From the NCBI RefSeq assembly GCF_001625215.2, contig NC_030385.2, positions 40,759,598-40,823,597 of the forward strand: 64,000 nucleotides of DNA. Direction: 5' to 3'. A program made the position numbers and the translations under genes. Each line of letters begins with the position of its first letter. The stretch's first letter is position 1. The stretch comes from Daucus carota subsp. sativus. Taxonomy: Eukaryota; Streptophyta; Magnoliopsida; Apiales; Apiaceae. This document shows, one piece after another, positions 58,006-64,000 of the stretch. The notes under the pieces were generated by a model. It ran no database searches. It was not told the origin of the DNA and saw only the letters and a program-made list of their open reading frames with translations.

Positions 58006-58599
58006 GGGAAAATTAATTCTAAAGTTCTTGAACTATAGGCATTTTTTTTCTAGGTCCCTGAACTATAAATGTCAATTCATAAGTAATTCAACTCTTGATT
58101 TTTTCCTATCTGAGTCCTTCTGTTAGATCTGGTTTGACGCCGTTAGTTTTTCCGGCAAACTTGGTCGGAAAAGCTCAAATCCGGTGAGCTCGAATTTTCC
58201 GACGAGGCTAATATGAACATTAAAAATCACGAAAATTATATGAACATGCTCATAATCACACGATCTATCAATCTACATCATTATAATTCGAATAAAAGCT
58301 ATTAAAATAAAAACTAATATTCAACTCAAAATTCGGAAATTACCAAACTAAATTTTGATGGTATAGATGGATAGGGGATTGAAAAACGAGCAATTTGATT
58401 ACTCAAGTTTCAAATTTGGATATCGGAATCACCTTCAAAGTTATTTTTGATACTCATGAACTTGAGAAGAACTAACGGCGTCAAACCAGATCTAACAGAA
58501 GGACCCAGATAAGAAAAAATCAAGAGTTGAATTACTTATGAATTGACGGACCTAGAAAAAAAGTGTCTACAGTTCAGAGACTTTAAAATTAATTTTCCC
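58006..58599. mobile_element. Mutator-like MITE with long TIRs (594 bp)
   Basis: The ends are GGGAAAATTAATTCTAAAGT and its near-inverse complement. The inverted arms extend about 160 bp (58006-58170 and 58470-58599) and share TCTGTTAGATCTGGTTTGAC and CGCCGTTAG. Nine-bp target copies ATTTTTAAT flank it exactly (57997-58005 and 58600-58608). A 9-bp duplication plus long TIRs is the Mutator signature. No transposase. Confidence 0.9.
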
Positions 58600-58850
58600 A
58601 TTTTTAATAGATGCTGAAGGATTATTTGAACTCTGACTTGATTTAATCATCTCTGTATTTCATTACTTTTAATCCTCATCTATTCGTGAACTTAAATATA
58701 ATTACATAATTTTTGTCCACCACTTAAGACGAAACTACATTTTCCCAGTAAGCGTCAACAAAAACCAATTTGATTTCAAAGGTAATTTAACACCCATTTT
58801 AAAGTCGAAAAAAGCTTTGAGCAAATACTATTTCAATCTTAGATAAATAA

Positions 58851-59087
58851 TCTATTAAATATATCGACTTATATTCTTTTTGTTTATGTTGTTTTATTTT
58901 CAGGATTCTTGAAAGAAGGCCGGTTTTCTTTTCGGACATTAAAGTTTTATTGTCTAAATTTCCCCGGTCATCTTGCATGTCCGACGGTTAGATAATAAGC
59001 TTTCTTGAATGAAAGAATTATTACGGTGAATTGCCGATTCTCGTTGAGATTTATTCTCATTTTCAAAAAAAAAAAAAAAAAAAAAAA
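58851..59087 (+). mobile_element. Poly(A) retro-insertion with 16-bp target duplication
   Basis: About 235 bp ending in a run of 25 A (59065-59089). It is bounded by direct repeats AATCTTAGATAAATAA at 58835-58850 and 59088-59103. LINE-mediated insertion is clear. The body has no tRNA-like A/B boxes that I can see and no frame, so it is a 5'-truncated LINE tail or a processed transcript end rather than a typical tRNA-derived SINE. Confidence 0.85.
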
Positions 59088-59103
59088 AATCTTAGATAAA
59101 TAA

Positions 59104-59705
59104 CCAAACTGCCCTTCAAAAAATAATAACATATTTTACAAGCTAAAGACAATACAATAGCAATTCCACGCTATTGACTCACCTACATCTGCCACCTCAC
59201 AGAAACATCAGAAATACTCTGAACCGTAAAACAATTAAAATATTGTAAATAAGAGATGCTAATAAAATCTATCCAAGGACAACTTATAATTTGTAGATTA
59301 AATATAATCAAACAAAAAAATTGTACACCAAACAAAAAACATTGTACACCACTTCAGTAAGGAGGGAACAAAAGGATGGTCAGGTATTAAGTAGTAAAGA
59401 GTAAATAACAGAAAATTGCCCAACTAGTGGACCAATTCTGACTAGAGCATTCTGGTCTGGGTTTAGGTGTATAGACTAGTTCCTTCGCCATCCATGGTTA
59501 TCCCTACGAAAACCTCAAAAATCTTTAACTGTAATCAGAATGATATGGATAGGATAATATGACCCAAGACACAGCTGATCCCAGTCATTAAGATATCGAA
59601 CAACTGCAGAAGAATTGTGGATGATTAGCTGCAATGCAACAGAAGTTGTAGCACCAAATCTGATACAGATAAATAATGGAGCAAACAAACCTACCAATAA
59701 CCTGC
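59104..59705. other. 3' flank of the ABCE1 gene
   Basis: No gene. It includes the likely 3' UTR of the leftward ABCE1 gene. Confidence 0.5.
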
Positions 59706-62700
59706 TTAGTCGTCCAGATAATAGTAAGACCCGGCATTTTTCTGCTCCCTGTCCTTGGCGGAGTTCAATTTGTTGATTCTGGGCCGGAAATTGGTTGGGT
59801 CCCGTCTAAAGGTGATGTCCAATTGCTATATAGCAAAAACAAAACAGATTATTATATGATTACACAGTAACTAGTCAATTAGTATATGGAACTCCCTTTT
59901 TAATTTAACGAGGGTCAAACTCATTCGAGAATGGCTATTTAGACTTACAGATAAGAAAAGATTCATTCCAGTCAAAAGCGATTGGGGTGAATTTGCAACA
60001 CAGTCAATTGATGGCTGTCCTTCATACACTATGACTCTGTCGGCCAAGTATGTTGCCATTATAAAGTCGTGTTCAACCACAAATGCTGTCTTTTTGGCAT
60101 GAAGAATAAACCTCTTAATGACTTTGGATGCAACAATACGCTGCTCGGAGTCAAGATATGCACTAGGTTCATCGATCAGATAGATATCCGCAGGCTGCAA
60201 GAGTTAACAAACTAAGATAAGAAAAAAAAATCTGAGGAAAACATTGCTTACCGATAAAACTCACGCACAAATATATTTTGCGAGTGGGTGGGGGTTTGCA
60301 CTTCACAAAAATGTGAATATCTTTATAGAACATGTCTTAAACAAAATTCATCTACATATCTTCTTGTAAGAGAGATCTGTATCGTCTAGATTATGGAACT
60401 GTAACGTTGCTAGGGTTGCTCACAATATCTAACAGGGTGATTTTATTCAGAAGAAAAAACACAACACATTGTTGCACGCCTAGGCAGCAATTTGGATAAA
60501 CACAAGTAATTAAGAATTTTGGAAAATCTGGCTGAGCACCTAAGTGGGTCTTGAGCACTGCTTATTCAAAGTAACCAAAGACACTTGATATCAAGAGATA
60601 AAATATAATTACCTTCCCAAGGCACAGACATAATGCAACCCTTTGCAACTCCCCTCCGGAAAGATTCACAACTTCTTGATCCATCAGCTGCTCAATCAAA
60701 AGTGGCTTCATTACATCTGACACAAACTGAGGATGCATATATGACTCACGAATTTTCGAGTGTAACAGATGTCGGACTGAGTGTTGGAATTTTGGACTAA
60801 TTTTTTGGGGCTTGTAAGATACATTGAACTCGGGTATCTCAATATCAGAGCCTTCCACTGTGTCAGGCTTCAATAAACCAGCCTGCCAAGGTGATCAGGA
60901 GTAAATAGATCTGATATACGCCATATGCCAACTGTTGACACATCAGAAAAAAACACATACCAACATCCTAATAAAGGTTGTCTTTCCCGTTCCATTCTCT
61001 CCCAGCATCACAATAATCTGAGAATCAGTAAATTCACCCTCTGTCACTTTGAGCTTGAAACCACCCTGGGTTTTGCTCATGGTTGGATATTTATATCGTG
61101 CATATGTTTCTATTTCCTCAGCACTTTCCTGTGGTGTCTCAGAAACCTGAACAGATAGAGAGCACATATTTGATGATTTTTACAAGCTACCAGTAGCAGA
61201 CTAGCAGTCATCAACAAATATATTTGTATTTTACCTTAAAAGTAAGGGATTCCTCTCTAAATCGTAGATTTTCTGTAGGTACAAAACCAGCCAAGAATAT
61301 GTTGATTCCTTCTCTGACAGAAAATGGAAGAGTAACAACACCATATGCACCAGGCTTTCCATATAGGCAGCAAATGAAATCCGACAAATAATCCAGAACA
61401 CTAAGGTCATGCTCCACGACAATCACATAACTGATATTCGAAATATCAAGGCTTAGTGATCCAACTTCTTAGGCAAAAAATAAAATACTAGGAATTATAA
61501 CAAAGAAAATCATAACCTATTAGGCCTGAGTAAAGATCGAATGACTTGAGCAGCCTTGAGCCTTTGTTTCACATCAAGGTAACTTGAGGGTTCATCAAAC
61601 ATGTATATTTCAGCATTTTGTATAGCAACTACAGCTATTGCAAACCTCTGAAGCTCCCCACCAGATAAATCTCCCACATTACGGTCTATGACCTGATTTA
61701 GTTCCAAGTCAATACAGAGTTCTTCTTTCATGTCCCTCTCGTCCTTTTGCTCCAGCACTTGCCCAACATTTCCTTGAACTGCTTTTGGAATATGGTCAAC
61801 ATATTGTGGCTTGATGATTGCCTAGTATAATTGAAAATTTCTACATATTAGATGAGTAAGAATCAAGTGCCACATATGAAGTTATAAAAAGCATTTGAAA
61901 TTGGGGTCAATGCACAATATATTTTAGGACTTCTTAAAGTATGGTAAATATGAAATAGAACGCGGGGGGGGGGGGGGGGGGGGGGGGGGCTAAAAGTTGC
62001 AGAGACAATTGAATCCTGTCTAACATTTACTGGAAGACTGATAATGGCTTCAGAGAAGTGCTTAAAACAAACAAAATGAAAAATTTAACACTGCAGTTCA
62101 TTAGTAAATACCGAAGACACGAAAAGTAAAAAAAGAAAAAGTAACAATATCAAGTCCTGAAGATTGCAAAAAAAACATTAAATATCTTTAGTCTTCACAT
62201 AAGCATAGCAATTTAATAGATAAAGCCCTATGTTTATGTTGACCACCAACTCAGATACAGCCTCAAGAATATCCATATTCGAAATTACTAGTAATTTGCT
62301 TTATTGCCAATACATAATCAATAACATACCTGAAGTTTTTACATTATTAGCTACCAACATATTGAATGCCTGATAAACCAAAAGAAATCAAATATATGGG
62401 CACCAACTAGGAAGCAATTGCATCAAGTAGAAACGTGTTTCCGTCAAACTATAAAAAAACCATATATAGATCACAAACTGTGAATACAATCAATAACACC
62501 CACCTTTAGGTTATCTTCCAGAATACGAGTGAAATAATTTTGCAACTCAGACCCCCTAAAGTACGTCAAAATTTCCTGCCAGTCAGGAGGGTTCTGAAAA
62601 AAAACAGTAAGCATTAGAAAGGCATTTGATATCCAAGTAATTAAGTAGAGGACCAGAATTTTATACTTTAAAAAAGCAATTGAACAGGATTGAAGAAATT

Positions 62701-63183
62701 TTACATTAAAACGACCAAGATTGGGTTTCAATTTCCCCGCTAAAACTTTAAGAGCAGTAGACTTTCCAATGCCATTTGTCCCAACCAAACCAAGAACTTG
62801 CCCCGGTCTTGGAACTGGCAACCTGTACACAACATAAAATATATTATGAACTGCTAAGGCCTCGTAAAATGACTCCAACACTTCTCACTTTTTAGAAATG
62901 CAATTCATATTTACCTATGGAGCTTGAAAGTGTTGGGACCATAACGGTGAGTTGTGTCTTTGTCCAAATCTTTAGGAAGATTAATAATCTGAATTGCCTC
63001 AAAAGGACATTTCTGCATCAAACAAGATAAAGGGTATAAGCTGATCACATCCTACAGACTGAACCAAAGAATACTCATTAAAAGAGACTAAAACAACCTT
63101 AACACATATTCCGCATCCAATGCATAACTCCTCAGAGATGAAAGCAATTTTAGCTGCGGACGTTACTTCAATACAAAGTTTAC
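59706..63183 (-). CDS. RLI2 (ABCE1): ABCE1 / RNase L inhibitor, 5' exon missing
   Basis: Ten exons read on the minus strand: 63183-63098, 63012-62915, 62822-62705, 62593-62504, 61821-61517, 61430-61235, 61146-60961, 60882-60613, 60194-59949 and 59825-59706. All are in phase; about 571 residues. The protein splits terminated ribosomes into subunits using ATP. It shows an Fe-S cluster motif ([12 protein letters not shown]), ABC domain 1 ([31 protein letters not shown]), ABC domain 2 ([31 protein letters not shown]) and the conserved end SYYYLDD. The first about 35 residues, with the other cysteine cluster and the start Met, are not in 63184-64000, so they lie beyond the window behind an intron longer than 800 bp, or are lost. 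Otherwise strongly conserved with no defect seen. Symbol by similarity to plant RLI2. Confidence 0.95.
61964..61989 (+). repeat. Poly(G) run of 26 within an ABCE1 intron
   Basis: An uninterrupted G run on the plus strand (C on the transcribed RNA) in the intron between the fourth and fifth listed exons. Such a run can form G-quadruplexes on DNA and is prone to slippage and assembly error. Confidence 0.9.
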
Positions 63184-64000
63184 CTGAAAACAAAAGGTAG
63201 ACAATGTGAGAGGAGCATATTGACAGACAACCATATATGAAAAGAGTGTGTATTAAAAGAAAATTTGATCACCAATAAATAGCTTATAGACTACCAAAAT
63301 TGACTAGACAAAATACAGGTCTTTCAAACCATGCTCATACTGGCAAGATGAAAGAAATAAAACAAATGAGAAATGATAACTAGAAGTAGTATGTTGAAAA
63401 AGGATAATTTGGAAATAACAAGACATAAAGAAGTGAAACATGGAGTAAGAAGGGAAATATTATGTAAGTGATACAAAAAGTGATACAGTGCCGGATCTTT
63501 AAAAATAGAGAGACCCTTGTCGAACCTCATCTTTTTGTCATTCAGCTCGATGGAAACAAACAGAGTTACCCTCCTGTGTATATTTATATAATAATATTTT
63601 GAAGGAATTTAGCTGCTGTTCTATGCAGGTTACTAGAAACACGTGGACTGATTGTTCATTATTACCACCAGAAAACTGTAAGTAAAGTGGTGGATCTAGG
63701 CAACATATTGGCACCTAGTGCCCATCCCAGCTTCTACTCAGAGGCCTCAATTTTTAATCTTTGTATGAGCTCTACACTTGTATACACTACATATGATATA
63801 CTATATATTACACTTCAAAAAAATATATTCCATATATAGTTAAAAGCTCACTACACGACGAGAGAACTCGAGTCGAGTGCTAAAGTGTATCTTTGTCGAG
63901 TTGTGCATAAACAGTATCTCGCCCTTTCAGACCGCTACCAACCGCCATCAACATCTCAAGATCATCCCATAAGATAATAATTACTTCCATACACACACTA
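63184..64000 (-). other. ABCE1 first intron or upstream sequence
   Basis: No exon for the N-terminal cysteine cluster could be found on the minus strand here. It holds AT-rich sequence and CTCGAGTCGAGTGCT-like words near 63865. The 68-codon frame at 63324-63530 is not recognisable. Confidence 0.5.

Overview
The window is nuclear DNA of a flowering plant, most likely a eudicot. It has split genes with GT-AG introns, plant-specific families (type III polyketide synthase, cellulose-synthase-like G/M, GH17 glucanase, FAR1-related), Athila-type Ty3/gypsy retrotransposons, and Stowaway, Harbinger, CACTA and Mutator-like MITEs. I cannot name the species from sequence alone. Splice sites, frames and joins were worked out by hand.

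Region by region. (1) 1-5695: the 5' half of a minus-strand Athila-like retrotransposon, with a 2.2 kb LTR, a tRNA-Asp primer site and a gag-protease frame that stays open to the window edge. (2) 5696-9448: repeat-rich DNA with a possible fragment of a BRUTUS-like hemerythrin gene, cut by a 622-bp CACTA MITE. (3) 9449-21542: a Harbinger-type MITE split by a complete, very young Athila element. That element has twin 1543-bp LTRs with one difference seen, a perfect GTGGG target duplication, an intact 1778-codon gag-pol and an intact third ORF. (4) 21543-25100: (TA)n, a possible cellulose-synthase-like fragment, two Stowaway MITEs, a poly(A) retro-insertion and a 650-bp tandem duplication. (5) 25389-39370: two minus-strand type III polyketide synthase genes flanking an oppositely oriented five-exon CslG/M-type glycosyltransferase gene, with several TIR elements between. 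(6) 40872-45267: a hemerythrin-like protein with a GST/thioredoxin-like N-terminus, then a secreted glycine-rich protein. (7) 47019-49100: a FAR1-domain fragment and a field of tandem and palindromic repeats. (8) 50454-56496: a membrane-anchored dual-specificity-phosphatase-like gene and an intronless GH17 glucanase-like gene. (9) 58006-64000: a Mutator-like MITE with a 9-bp target duplication, another poly(A) insertion, and ABCE1/RLI (ribosome recycling ATPase) lacking only its first coding exon.

How the genes relate: most host genes are independent. The one arrangement that may be functional is PKS - CslG/M - PKS, because both families act in plant specialised metabolism. The two PKS copies look homogenised by gene conversion. 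The glycosyltransferase has a changed QxxRW motif. The GH17 protein lacks the usual proton-donor Glu.
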